This document shows, one piece after another, positions 52,613 through 63,834 of a stretch of DNA of 64,000 nucleotides. Both the position numbers and the translations under genes were made by a program. The notes under the pieces were generated by a model that was given only the letters and a program-made list of their open reading frames with translations, was not told the DNA's origin and searched no databases. The first letter of the stretch is position 1, and each line of letters starts with the position of its first letter. The DNA is from Lactuca virosa (Eukaryota; Streptophyta; Magnoliopsida; Asterales; Asteraceae): contig CAKMRJ010005745.1 of assembly GCA_928212115.1 (NCBI GenBank), positions 104,685,571 through 104,749,570 of the forward strand. The letters run 5' to 3'.

Positions 52613-53087
52613 TGTTAGGAACCGGACCGGGTACACGCAGCGGAAACACACTATCACAAACACACAAACTCACGAAAATAAAGCAAGAAGAACACAAGGA
52701 TTTTACGTGGTTCGGATTCGGTGCAAATCCTACATCCACGGGCTGCAACTAGAGAATTTTATTAAAACTCACAAGATTACAATTGGCTTGACACTCTACA
52801 CTTGATGTTCTCTCAAGTTTTTGCACACAAAATATGCAAAACATACATGCATATATATAGGTGAGAGAGCCGCAATTTGCACATGAAATTGAGTCGTCGT
52901 AACAATAGTACTCAAATGTGAAAGCCGCAAATGTTGAGTCGTCGTAACAATAGTACTCAAATGTGAAAGCCGCAAATGTTGACGTTGAATTTCCTTCCAT
53001 TCACATTAGCCGTCCAACAATTGAATTTGATTCTTTTATTTCACATGCATAGCCACATGTTTTCAACCTTTCATATTTTACCTAACA
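52613..53087 (-). repeat. 3' LTR of the gag-protease element
   Basis: 475 bases. Contains a direct 45-base duplication at about 52891-52980 (unit gagtcgtcgtaacaatagta...). The unit is shared with the other LTR, so it predates the insertion. Confidence 0.9.
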
Positions 53088-53233
53088 ATCTCCCACTTGA
53101 AAGTTTGAACAACATGGTCCGTCTCTGTCATCCAACTCCAGTAATCTTAAAACAACCAAGTCTTCCAAGCCTCCAGTTCCTAAGAACAAGCTAAACTTAG
53201 TCCCATTTCTCTAATTGCAGCCGCCCCTCATCT

Positions 53234-54789
53234 TCAAGTACTAGAAGGGACAGTTGAAGCTCCCACTAGCTCCAACTCAGTCGTGGCTAATCCCACCACC
53301 GACTCATCCTCTGTCTCAACCGGTTTGGACACTCCACCAGATCCAGAGATACACCGAGGACCACTAACACTCTCCCAACTTTGCAAACTTTCAACAGGAG
53401 AGACTTTTTCAGTCTTAGTCTTCAAAACCCAACGGCTCTTTGTAACTGTACCCGAAACACACCCCGTGCTCCCACTGTCACAGAATCCCCTCAATGGTTT
53501 AGAATTTCTGACTCGTTCAGCTAACATCCCCTTGGCTCCAGAATTCATGTTTGCAAAATGAACTCTCTTAGCCGTAGATTTAGCGAACCAGATTTTGTCT
53601 TGCTTAACAGGGACGGTCATACTCCCCTCAGCAGATACCTCAACCATATACAATGACCCACATTTCATACCATGAGAAATCACTAGATTATCATTGATCA
53701 CCCTCCATTTACCACCACCAAACCTTACTTCCAGTCCTTATTTATCCAGCTGACCAATAGAAATCAATTTCTTTTTCAGCTCCGGAATAACCCTGACATT
53801 CTTCAGGCTCCATGTAGTTCCCAATGAAGTAACTAGATCAATATCTCCTATGCCCGTTACTTGAAGCATCTCGTCATTTGCTAACCTTACCTTTCCTAAA
53901 TCTCCTTCTTTTAGATTCACCATCGTTTCCCCGTTGTCCATGGCGTGAAACGAAGCCCCTGAATCCATGACCCAAGAGTCCACAGAACTTTCCATATTGA
54001 GTATCAGTGCATCATCCTCAGACACACTCTCAGCACCGGCAATGTTCAATTCTTTCTTTGGACATTGACTCTTAACATGTCCCACCTCTTGGCAGTTCCA
54101 GCATTTCACATTCTTCAAAGTTCTAGAAGAACTTTTTCCCCGACTCCCACTGCTTCCACTATTCCTGCTATTCCCTCTACCTCTTCCGACATTTAATAAA
54201 TCAGAAGAGGAAGATCCACCTTGATTCTTGCGTCTGATATCCTCGCCTAGAACCAAATCTCTAACCCCTTCAAAAGTCATACCACTGGTCCCCACGGAAC
54301 TCGTAACAGCAGTAACTGTTCCGGACCAGCTATCAGGTAGAGAAGCTAGTAGCAGTGATGCTTGAGTCTCGTTATCAAATTTAATTCCCACAGATGATAA
54401 TCTGGACAGAATTGAATTTAGATTGTTAATGTGAACCGTAACTGAGCCTTCCTCATTCATCCTTGTAGTGAACAACTCCTTCATCAAGAACACCTTGTTA
54501 GCCGCCGATGGTTTCTCATACATATTTGACAGAGCCTCCATCATACCACGTGCCGTGGTTTCATTCATGATGTTGAAAGCAACGCTCTTCGTCAACGACA
54601 ATGTAATAACCGCCTTGGCTTTCTTGTCCTTTGAGTTCCACGCATCTTCAAAAGCTTTTCCATTTTCTCCGGTTTGTCTCCGAGTACCATGTCCAAGTCT
54701 TTCTGACATAGCAATGCTTCTAATTGCATTTTCCACCAGCTAAAATCAGAACCGTTGAACTTTTCGATTACAACCTTGTCTTCAGCCAT
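53234..54789 (-). pseudogene. Gag-protease polyprotein of the non-autonomous element
   Basis: Starts at 54789 with MAEDKVVIEKFNGSDFSWWK, the usual copia Gag start. One frameshift near 54650 separates it from the main frame (54736-53738), which has the Gag capsid-like region (RLSSVGIKFDNETQASLLLA), a Ser/Gly/Arg-rich stretch, a CCHC zinc knuckle (CWNCQEVGHVKSQC) and an aspartic protease start (WVMDSGASFHAM). A TAA at 53736-53738 follows ISIGQLDK. The same frame continues as GSLYMVEVSAEG, then about 100 residues (WFAKSTAKRVHFANMNSGAK and on) unlike normal integrase, rich in Ser, Gly and Val, ending near 53234. Confidence 0.8.
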
Positions 54790-54882
54790 TACGACAAACA
54801 AGATACAAATCAGGTACACTTGTGCGTGATAAAAAAAATGATCGTACCCTCCAAACCTCGCTAACCTGGCTCTGATACCAGT

Positions 54883-55357
54883 TGTTAGGAACCGGACCGG
54901 GTACACGCAGCGGAAACACACTATCACACACACACAAACTCACGAAAATAAAGCAAGAAGAACATAAGGATTTTACGTGGTTCGGATTCGGTGCAATTCC
55001 TACATCCACGGGCTGCAACTAGAGAATTTTATTAAAACTCACAAGATTACAATTGGCTTGACACTCTACACTTGATGTTCTCTCAAGTTTTTGCACACAA
55101 AATATGCAAAACATACATGCATATATATAGGTGAGAGAGCCGCAATTTGCACATGAAATTGAGTCGTCGTAACAATAGTACTCAAATGTGAAAGCCGCAA
55201 ATGTTGAGTCGTCGTAACAATAGTACTCAAATGTGAAAGCCGCAAATGTTGACGTTGAATTTCCTTCCATTCACATTAGCCGTCCAACAATTGAATTTGA
55301 TTCTTTTATTTCACATGCATAGCCACATGTTTTCAAGCTTTCATATTTTACCTAACA
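54883..55357 (-). repeat. 5' LTR of the gag-protease element
   Basis: 475 bases, about 99% identical to 52613-53087, with the same internal 45-base duplication. The minus-strand primer binding site TGGTATCAGAGC lies two bases from it. Confidence 0.9.
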
Positions 55358-56125
55358 TTAACTACATCAGATGTACATCCCTTTTTAATTAAATATGTAC
55401 ATTCAGACCGTTTTGTGTCACGTATTATTGATAAGGAATATGTTGATCATGCGATGATCGAGTGGCAACGAAAATAGCGTGAATTCATCAGAAATTTGGG
55501 ATTGTTGAAGAGCATTGACCTGTCAAGCAATAATTTAACAGGACAAATCCCAAATGAACTTACCAATCTTTGTGAACTGGTTGCCCTGAACTTGTCAAAT
55601 AACGCTCTACTTGGAGAAATTCCACAGAAAATTGGTCAGATGAAAAAACTTCTAACTCTCGATTTATGTAGAAACAAGTTTTCAGGGCAAATACCATCAA
55701 ACATGTCTCAAATGACTTCGTTGAATTACCTAGACATCTCAGATAATAGTTTATCGGCGAGAATCCCATCTAGCACACAAATCCAGTCCTTTGAACAGTC
55801 CTTTGAACATTCAAGATACGATGGAAATTTAAAGCTATGTGGACCTCCCCTTACCAAAAAATGTCCAGGGGATGAAGAAACGGAATCAACATCGGTGGTT
55901 GGTAAAAGTGAGAGTGATGGGGAAGACATATATGAACTTGAGCGATGGTTCTTTATTGGTGGTGCAACTGGTTTTGCTACTGGATTTTGGATAGCATGTG
56001 GCACTTTACTTCTCAATTGTCGTGTGAGACATGCTCTTTTTTTGTTCCTTGATTGCTTCAAAGATTGGGTTTATGTAAGGGTAGTTGTGTTCATTGCAAT
56101 GTTGCAAAGGTTTGCCCATGCATAG
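55358..56125 (+). pseudogene. RLP pseudogene, 3' part
   Basis: Continuation of the gene started at 50562, in frame with it if the insertion and one target copy are disregarded. It holds the island (VDHAMIEWQRK, followed by TAG at 55475-55477, a second nonsense codon), the last LRRs, C-cap LCGPPLTKKCPG, spacer (SESDGEDIYELERWFFIGG), membrane segment (GATGFATGFWIACGTLLL) and tail ending MLQRFAHA. An extra 'QSFE' duplication lies near 55790-55810. Dead gene, but its C-terminal frame from 55496 is open. Confidence 0.9.
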
Positions 56126-56632
56126 TTGTCTATATGCATTTTTTAAACTTCTTGTTTTCCCGTATGTATTTGATTTGAACATACCTATTATTGTTGTTAT
56201 TTTAGGCTAGGGGTATAGTAAGTTAGTAACGAAAGACCATGTTGTTTCACTTGTATTTGGGAGGGGAGTAAGTTCCCATATTCAATTAATTTGCCACCAG
56301 CACCATGTGTGGTTCTCTTTTAATGAAGTATGTTTTCCTTGACAATCCTTGAAAAGTTAATATTTTCAAGTGTAGTTAGTGTTGCATCTTTTAATGAACT
56401 ATTTATATAGGACAATTGTCAACGTAGATTATTTGCTAAACGAGTGTTTGAATGATGATTAATCCATAATATTTGTTACTACCACACTTTCGTTTGTAGA
56501 TTATTTCCAAAAAAAAATCCAAAACTGGGAAAATAGATCCAAGAATTAAGAACTTTCAATTCGTTCCACTTAATGAAATTATATCTCCGTAAAAGAAGGA
56601 TTTTGATGCTATACATGTACAATACATGTATG
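56126..56632. other. 3' flank of the plus-strand RLP
   Basis: Similar to 47270-47600. No further gene. Ends at the hAT-type MITE target site. Confidence 0.6.
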
Positions 56633-56640
56633 TGTGCTTA

Positions 56641-56786
56641 CAGTGGAGGATCCAGAACAAGTCAGGGGTTAGGGGTAGCAGACATGATTTTAGGGGTAAC
56701 ATGCCAGAAAAATTACACTATGCCGGAAAATTTCTCAAAAAATTTCCATTATGCCAAAGGGTTTAAGGTCCCAACATCTGCCCCTG
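56641..56786. mobile_element. hAT-type MITE, 146 bp
   Basis: Starts CAGTGGAGGATCC and ends CTGCCCCTG, giving short imperfect inverted ends (CAGkGG). It has a perfect 8-bp target duplication tgtgctta (56633-56640 and 56787-56794), as for hAT elements. Its interior has 'aggggt' motifs and no frame. Confidence 0.8.
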
Positions 56787-56794
56787 TGTGCTTA

Positions 56795-57878
56795 TGTGTT
56801 TTAGATTGCATTTGATCGGTGTACATTTCTACATTAGCTACACGACTAAATACAAGAAATAGCAATGTACTTTTCAATTATTTTATTATGGCATTATGTT
56901 TCTATTTATTTTTTATCCCAATATTTGGACTTGTAGATTATTTCTTTTTAAGACATTAGACTTTGAAAATTCTTGAGGCTGAATCACCTACATTTTGCCA
57001 CTCAATGTTGCAAAAGTGGCTAGGCGCTAGTCATTCGGTCCATTGGGGACTACTAGTTGACTTAGCTAAAGTGTAAAGCAATTAATATTAGGAAACCTAA
57101 GTATTTGTAGAAAGAAGATTGAAACACAAGGGTGAATACATAGTAATACAAACATACAACGAAGAAGAACATGTCAGTGGAGATACAAATCTCTTTGCAA
57201 TTTTCAGAACATCACCAGGGAATTTTCTTATTATATATCTGATTCTACTGTTGACTTGAGATTGTTAGTTGAACACTTCATCCAAGAACTAATTATATCG
57301 TCGATGTTATTTTTTTTCAATTGATATTACAATGTGGGTCAATCATTGTGGGATTTAGTTGAAATGGTAAATTGTAGACGTTAAGTTTGATTAATTTATT
57401 TACTTATGACTTCATTCCAGAAGGAACTTCATAATGGGATAGCAAAAAAAATGGTTACACTTCTAACTAAACCATTGTGCTTAAGCATTTAAACGTACAA
57501 GTGACACAGGGCTATGGGTTTGTATGTTTAAACTTTAAATGGAATTTGTATGTTCGAGATATAATTGGAATCCTAGTTGGCATTAGCTCACCACTTGCAA
57601 TTATATAGGTACAAAATATCAGATATACGAGATGAATAAATGAACCTAATTTCAATTAAATCCCCCCCTATTAAAACTTAGTTTAAGCATTCAAAGTGTG
57701 TAGTTGTGTTCTTTCAGAACTTGTTCCTGTTCCTGTTCCATTTCCGTTTCTTAATTCTAGATTCCGTAAAGTTAATTTCAATTAATTAGAGTTTGCTGAC
57801 TTTGCTCTAACACAAAAGCAAATTATTTAAATCAAGACAGTGGCCAATTTAAACTATGTAACAGACCAAATTCATTAT
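56795..57878. other. Intergenic, no gene seen
   Basis: AT-rich, with no coding or repeat structure that I can support. Ends at the target site atcat of the chromovirus. Confidence 0.5.
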
Positions 57879-57883
57879 ATCAT

Positions 57884-58031
57884 TGTTAAGAGCCCAGTAA
57901 TTCAGCTCAATGAAGACGTCGCCATAGTCCAGCAAAGACCCAAAAGAAAACACCAGGAGACCAGCACGTGTGGAGGATTGAAGAAGTCTTCCACAGTCCG
58001 TTTTTCATGCATGCATATATATAGGAGTGGA
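57884..58031 (+). repeat. 5' LTR remnant of the chromovirus
   Basis: The first 148 bases match 62755-62900. The sequence then jumps straight into the gag leader (caatcccagaccaccg). Confidence 0.85.
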
Positions 58032-58039
58032 TTACAATC

Positions 58040-59014
58040 CCAGACCACCGCTAATCTCGTGAACCACATTACCACGCTCTCCGACCACCTATTGTTGGAT
58101 GACAATGCCACTCCGTTACGTCATACAACCAACCACACACCACCCCCAACCCACCACCACCGCCACAGAATAACCACCATGCCCTTCGACCACCCAAAAT
58201 CTCCTTGCCCCTATTTGATGGATACAATCCACTAGATTGGATTTTTCAGGCCGATAACTACTTCACGTTTTATCAAGTTCCACCCACCCAGCGTGTTCCT
58301 CTCACAGCGTTTTACCTTACAGGGGACGCCCTTTCATGGTATAAACACTTAGCTCAAAATGACCTCCTGGGATCCTGGACTCAATTCAAACGAGACCTAG
58401 AGCTCCGCTTTGGACCATCTTCTTACGAAAACCATGAAGCGGCACTTTTCAAGTTACAACAGACCTCCACCGTTACAGCGTATCAAACAGACTTTGAACG
58501 CATCAGCAATCGGGTCAACAGCCTCTCTCAACAAAGTTTAAAAAACTGTTTCATTTCGGGACTTCGCCAAGACATCCAAAATGAACTCACCATACTTAGG
58601 CCCGTTTCTCTACACCAGGCTTGCTCACTGGCGAAACTAATAGAAGAAGAACTTGGGCCTACAACCAAGTCACGACCCACCACAAGCTTCAAACCCATCT
58701 GGTCAACAACATCCCCAAATACACCTACCAAGCCAAATGTATCCCGTACCGTCTCTCCATCTTCACCAACTACCCATACCAACACGAAAACAAACCCTAC
58801 ACTACCACTTACTCGCCTATCAGTAGATGCACTACAGGAACGACGGAAAGCCGGACTCTGTTTCAAATGCCCAGAGAAGTACACTCCAGGCCATAAGTGT
58901 TCACCACCACAATTCCTTCTGATTGTAGACAACGACGACCAAGAAACCATGGATGAGGGAACCACCAGCAACACTCTTAAAGAACAACAACCACCCAAAT
59001 TCTTGTCCCTATAA
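58040..59014 (+). pseudogene. Chromovirus Gag
   Basis: Capsid/nucleocapsid protein. The N-terminal part is in one frame (to about 58200, Pro/His-rich). The rest is in another, from LPLFDGYNPLDWIFQADNYF through the gag domain (AFYLTGDALSWYKHLA, SFWTQ-like WTQFKRDLELRFGPSSYE) to a zinc knuckle (CFKCPEKYTPGHKC). It stops at a TAA at 59012-59014, where homologous polyproteins would continue. The open frame has no ATG at its start. Confidence 0.82.
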
Positions 59015-60160
59015 GACGCGGCCTTTTTTGGGCTATCATCGCCACCAACACTTCGTATCACAGGATATGTTGCCAACAAACCGGTCAAAGTTTTGATTGA
59101 TTGTGGAAGTACCCATAACATTGTCCAACCAAGAGTTGCTTCCCTATTGAACCTACAAACCCAATTTGTCCACCCATTTTCAGTAATAGTCAGAAACGGT
59201 CAGTACATCCATTGCCAAGGGTTTTGTCCTAATGTTCAATGCGTCTATAACTATCAAACGCTCGATTCCAGGTACCAATTTTCGTTCTCCCATAGAGGGA
59301 GCATACGTCGTATTGGGTATTACATGGTTTAGCACCTTGGGATGACTATCAGCAGATTTCTCAATTCCTGAGATTAAGTTCATGCACGATGGACAATCCT
59401 GCACCTTGACCGGAGAATCCTGGAGTGAACAGGTATCACCTAGTGCATTATCTACCTTACTACGACAAGGTACCATCGCCTCTCTACACACCCTTAGTTA
59501 CAATCCCACATCACCTAACCCACCCACAGAACCATTACAGCTCACTCACCCCAACCCTATAATACACTCCCTTCTCCAACAATTTCAAGACATTTTCCTG
59601 GAACCTCACTCCCTACCACCACCGAGACCCCATGACCATACCATTCCCTTAACAAACCCCAATACCACAATCAATTTAAAGCCCTACCGCTACCCACAAT
59701 ACCAAAAACAAATCCTGACATGGTTGATTACAGAAATGCTACAAAAGGGCGTCATACGACCGGCCAAAGTCCCTTTTCATTTCCCGTGCTTTTAGTAAAG
59801 AAAAAAGACGGACCATGGCGTTTTTATGTAGACTACCGGGCGCTAAACGCGGTAACAGTGCATGACCGATTTCCGATACCGACGATCGACGAACTACTCG
59901 ACGAGTTGCATGGAGCCACAATCTTTTCCAAGATAGACTTACGCTCCGGCTACCACCAAATCCGAGTATCAGCAAAAGACATACACAAGACAGCATTTCG
60001 TACGATAGACGGTTACTATGAGTTCCTCGTAATGCCGTTTGGCCTCACCAACACCCCATCGACATTTCAGTCAGCCATGAACGACTTATTCCGACCAGCT
60101 CTCCGACGGTTCGTTCTTGTTTTCTTTGATGACATCCTTATCTTCAGCTCCTCCCTATAA
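59015..60160 (+). pseudogene. Chromovirus protease and reverse transcriptase
   Basis: Protease: VKVLIDCGSTHNIVQPRVAS near 59090, with the active-site triad changed from D(S/T)G to DCGS. A linker in another frame follows (59382-59795). Reverse transcriptase runs over 59720-60160: VLLVKKKDGPWRFYVDYRAL, TIFSKIDLRSGYHQIRV, LVMPFGLTNTPSTFQSAMND and the catalytic region FFDDILIFSSSL, which keeps both Asp residues. It ends at a stop at 60158-60160. Frame changes separate the pieces. Confidence 0.82.
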
Positions 60161-61811
60161 AACCATTACAAACATCTGCAGATTTTTTTGAAAAATTACG
60201 CGAACACCATTTCCATGCAAAACCATCTTAGTGCATGTTTTTCATGCATGAGATCTCTTTTCTGGGACACAAAATCATAGCACAAGGCGTAGCCCCAAAA
60301 ACCAGATAAGATACAAGCCATCCAATAGTGGCCGAAACCCACCTCGTTTACTACCCTACGCGTCTACTTGGGATGGGATACTACCGTCGGTTTGTCCCTT
60401 TTTATGCCAAAATCGCCTCACCTTTGACCAACATTCTTAAACTCAAAATCTTTCAATGTTCGGAGGCAGCACAGCACAGGAGGCTTTTCAACAGCTCAAA
60501 TCGACCATGCAAGACCTAATCACGTTAGCCTTACTGGAATTTGAGTCACAATTCGATGTCACTATAGATGCCTCTGGAGTCGCTATTGGCGCAGTACTCT
60601 CTCAAAACAACATACCAATGTCTTTTTTTAGCAAGAAATTATGCTCGACCATGCAGGCCAGTCCACTTATACTAAAGAAATGTACGTCATCATAGAAGCA
60701 GTGAAAAAGTGGAAGCAATACTTGCTAGGAAGACATTTTAGAATCTACACAGATCATCACGGTCTCAAGCATCTGCTCACTCAGACGATTCAGACGCCAG
60801 CACAACAGAAATGGGTAACAAAGTTGATGGGATACGATTTTGAGATCAATTATAAACCTGAGAAAGAAAACTTGGTCGCCGATACTGTCAGCCGGTTAGA
60901 ACTACAGGCGTTACATACCATCTCACACACCCGACAGCTACGGAAGAGATCAGGAAGTATTTCAAATACAATGAGGTGGGTAAACAACTCGTTGATCAGG
61001 TTCTCGATGACCCAACGACATTTCCACACCACTCCATTCGATATGGATTAATCTACCGCCATAACCGCATCCTGGCACTGCCGATTCAGCAACTTCACAA
61101 CAACCTCCATCAAGAATTCCATGCATCCTCGTTGGGTGGTCACTCCGGCATCACAACAACCATCAAACACATCTCAGCTACGTTTCCTTGGCTCAATTTA
61201 CGTAAGGAAGTCAAGCCATCAAAACTCTCACACATAAGTCGTTTGGGTTACTTCAACCGTTACCGATTCCGGAATCAACTTGGATGGAAATCCTGATGGA
61301 CTTCATCACCCACCTCCCCAATTCCAAATGAAAGACCGCTATATGGGTCATAGTCGATATATAGGCTGTCCAAATTCGCACACTTTGTTCCATTGCCCAC
61401 CCAATACCCTGCTCTCCAGCTTACTTCCATATTTATGAAAGAAATTTATCGCTTACATGGTCTACCTAAAACCAACGTCTCTGATCGGGATCCGGTATTC
61501 CTAAGCAAATTTTGGAAAGAACTTTTCAAACAACTGGGCACAATGCTATGTCACTCTAGTGCTTACAACCCACAAACGGATGGCCAAACGGAAGTGGTGA
61601 ACCGCTGCCTCGAATCATACCTACGAGCCTTCGTTTTCAATGAACCAAACAACATGCCAAAAATACATCTATTTGGCTGAATTCTCCTATAATACTTCTT
61701 ATCACACTTCCATTAAAATGTCTCCATTCAAAGCAGTTTACGGTAGAGATCCAACCTCGATTCATGACTAAATTCCAGGAGAAAAAAAAACAGCCTCGAT
61801 AGACTCATCCT
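60161..61811 (+). pseudogene. Chromovirus RNase H and integrase
   Basis: After a damaged connection region (GMGYYRRFVPFYAKIASPLT near 60380), RNase H appears in two frames (FDVTIDASGVAIGAVLSQNN; VKKWKQYLLGRHFRIYTDHH, then NLVADTVSRLE). The integrase zinc-region remnant (SSLGGHSGITTTIKHISATF near 61140) and core follow (EILMDFITHLPNSK near 61300, VSDRDPVFLSKFWKELF and NPQTDGQTEVVNRCLESYLR near 61480-61620). Stops and frameshifts are frequent. The first catalytic Asp region is badly decayed. Confidence 0.8.
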
Positions 61812-62195
61812 TGTTGAGTATGAATCCACAGAAATGTTGAGTGTGAATCCACAGAAATGTTGAGTGTGAATCCACAGAAAAGCTGGTCAAAAATGGCAGG
61901 AACAATGTGAAGTTGTAAAGCCACAATTGTTGAATGAAGACCCAGTTGTGTTTTTTGACTACTTCTGATTTCCATCTCTATATAAGAGATTATTCTGTAT
62001 TTGTAAAACTTGTATCTAGTGTAACACAGAAAGAGTGCAGATTAGCACCAAGAAATGTAAATTCCTAGTTACCGGTGTACGTAGGTCAGAGAAGGACCGA
62101 ACCACGTTAAATCCCTCGTGTTCATCCTTGTGTTCTTGTTTTTCGTGAGCTGTGTGTGTGTTTAGAGTCGTGTGTTAAGTGTCTCGATCCTAACA
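61812..62195. mobile_element. Solo LTR inserted in the chromovirus
   Basis: 384 bases starting TGTTGAGTATGAATCC and ending CGATCCTAACA, with a perfect target duplication atcct (61807-61811 and 62196-62200). It begins with three tandem 25-base units (tgttgagtgtgaatccacag...). It contains a TATA-like tctatataagag and transcribed-region features, as an LTR promoter would. No internal region remains, so it is probably the product of LTR-LTR recombination. Confidence 0.85.
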
Positions 62196-62199
62196 ATCC

Positions 62200-62750
62200 T
62201 TACTAGAACATCAACAAATTATAGGCAATCTCAAAGAAGCAATCATGCAGGCACGGGAAAGAATGCTGAAGCAGACCAACAAATTAAAAGCCGACTAACA
62301 AGGAATTTGAGATAAATGATCTCATTGACTTACGTCTCCAAGATTATAGACAAAAATCAGTGGGTGATCGAAAGTCAAACAAATTAGCACGTTGATTCTA
62401 TGGTCCATACAAGATCATAGAACCAATTGGAAAGGTCGCCTACTGCTTGGCACTACCATCCACTTCCCGTATTCACCCCATTTTCCATGTTTCTCTACTC
62501 AAGCACGCACACGGTACCACCAGCCCATCATCACAGGAGGATCCATACGACTTTGAGTAAACGTATCCAACCGATCCACTTCCAGAAGCAACCTTACAGA
62601 AAAGAATTGGCCAAAGTGGAAACCAGGAACTACTCATCAAATGGGAAAACAAACCATTGGAAGAGGCCACCTGGGAAAGCTATGAGGAGGTCCAGACACG
62701 ATTTCCATTTTTCTCCAACATTGAAAACAATGTTGGTTTTCAGGATGGGG
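62200..62750 (+). pseudogene. Chromovirus integrase end and chromodomain
   Basis: Integrase C-terminal region (WTHRR-like, 'LRLQDYRQKSVGDRKSNKLA', YGPYKIIEPIGKVAYCLALP near 62400-62460, RIHPIFHVSLLKHAHG near 62470). The chromodomain follows in another frame (ELLIKWENKPLEEATWESYE near 62630, EVQTRFPFFSNIENNVGFQD). The chromodomain is what defines chromoviruses; it binds modified histones and biases insertion toward heterochromatin. A stop lies within the LTR start. Confidence 0.78.
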
Positions 62751-62754
62751 GTGA

Positions 62755-63073
62755 TGTTAAGAGCCCAGCAATTCAGCCCAATGAAGACGATGCCATAGTC
62801 CAGCAAAGACCCAACAGAAACACCAGGAGACCAGCACGTTTGGAGGATTGAAGAAGTCTTCCACAGTTTGTTTTTCATGCATGCGTATAGAAGTGGATTA
62901 TTTTCCATGTTTCCATTATGTCCCATGTTTCCGTTTACTTCTCGTGCACTACATTTTCTTTGCATTTAAGATTAGGATTTCAGGAATAAAACACATCAGA
63001 AAATTGCTTCAAGAACTATCTTTTACTTTCTGTGAATATTGGAGCCTAACCCCCTCTAAGGGTTAACCTAACA
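62755..63073 (+). repeat. 3' LTR of the chromovirus
   Basis: 319 bases, TGTTAAGAGCCCAGC...GGTTAACCTAACA. Preceded by the purine tract ggatgggggtga. Confidence 0.88.
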
Positions 63074-63078
63074 ATCAT

Positions 63079-63498
63079 AAAATCACAATACCATTTTAAG
63101 GTAAATCCACAGCATCATACATCATTACAACATATTTTCTCAATATAACTAGAACCAAAACCGTTTTTTCTAGTTTACCCCTTCTCAAAAAAGTCAAAAA
63201 CTTTGTAAATGTTAATGCGGGAACATGGGTAAACCAGATTAATACTCAGTTACTAAAAAAGATGCGTACAAAATCATTGAGAACTTGAGGTAATTGGAGT
63301 GAAAGGAGGCAATTGGAGAACAGCTTCCTCCGATAGGGTCTGATCTTAGAATATACAAGAAAAGGTTTAGGAAAAAAAATCTTCAAAGTTATTGTTTTCC
63401 AGCGATGGGAACATGACGGGAAACCAAACAAAGAGTCCATGTACGGATGTACCTATTGGAGTTCTGTTGTGCATAATATAAATTGAAAAAAAAAACAC
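63079..63498. other. Intergenic, no gene seen
   Basis: AT-rich, with a few 20-60 codon frames that have no features. Ends at a TAA target site. Confidence 0.5.
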
Positions 63499-63501
63499 TA
63501 A

Positions 63502-63831
63502 CACCCCGTTCCCGAGTTCAACTTAACGAGAGAAAGGAAAGGAAATGGGTGGAAATAAGAAAAAAATAAAAGAAATTGGTGTTCTCGAGTTTCATTAAAA
63601 AAGGGAAGTGGAAGGAAGTGGAGGGAAATGAGAGGATCACTTTCCCTCCTAACCTTCCTTCCGATTTGGGGAGAATTTGAAAATAAAGAACAAATGATTC
63701 ATTTTCCTTCCACTTCTCTCCAACTCGGGAAAACAAAAGAAAATTTTGTTTTCCTTTCCTTTCTCTTCTTTTCTCTCATGACTTTCTTTTCTCTTCTCTT
63801 ATTTTCTTTTGTTAAACTCGGGAACGGGGTG
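63502..63831. mobile_element. Harbinger-type MITE, 330 bp
   Basis: The inverted ends CACCCCGTTCCCGAGTTcAAC and, from the right, CACCCCGTTCCCGAGTTtAAC differ at one base. The target duplication TAA is at 63499-63501 and 63832-63834. The interior is purine-rich on the left ('ggaagtgg', 'gaaagga') and pyrimidine-rich on the right, so the element can fold almost end to end. Short frames in it are artefacts. Confidence 0.82.
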
Positions 63832-63834
63832 TAA

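Larger units (their letters stand above)
52613..55357 (-). mobile_element. Non-autonomous copia-like element with gag and protease only
   Basis: LTRs of 475 bases at 52613-53087 and 54883-55357 (TGTTAGGAACCGGACC...TATTTTACCTAACA). The target duplication ttaac is perfect (52608-52612 and 55358-55362). The primer binding site is at 54869-54880 on the minus strand. By eye the LTRs differ at four positions (about 0.8%), so the insertion is recent. Integrase, reverse transcriptase and RNase H are absent. A Gag plus protease frame and an unusual tail fill the interior. It fits the class of LTR elements that keep gag but borrow pol (TR-GAG/BARE2-like). Confidence 0.92.
57884..63073 (+). mobile_element. 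Ty3/gypsy chromovirus, decayed
   Basis: A 5' LTR remnant (57884-58031) and a complete 3' LTR (62755-63073) share TGTTAAGAGCCCAG. The target duplication atcat is at 57879-57883 and 63074-63078. Gag, protease, reverse transcriptase, RNase H, integrase and a C-terminal chromodomain appear in that order on the plus strand with many frameshifts and stops. The end of the 5' LTR and the primer binding site are deleted. The polypurine tract ggatgggggtga precedes the 3' LTR. A solo LTR of another element sits between integrase and chromodomain. Confidence 0.9.

Noticed and set aside
58528..59121. 197-codon minus-strand frame
   Set aside because: Antisense to the chromovirus gag.
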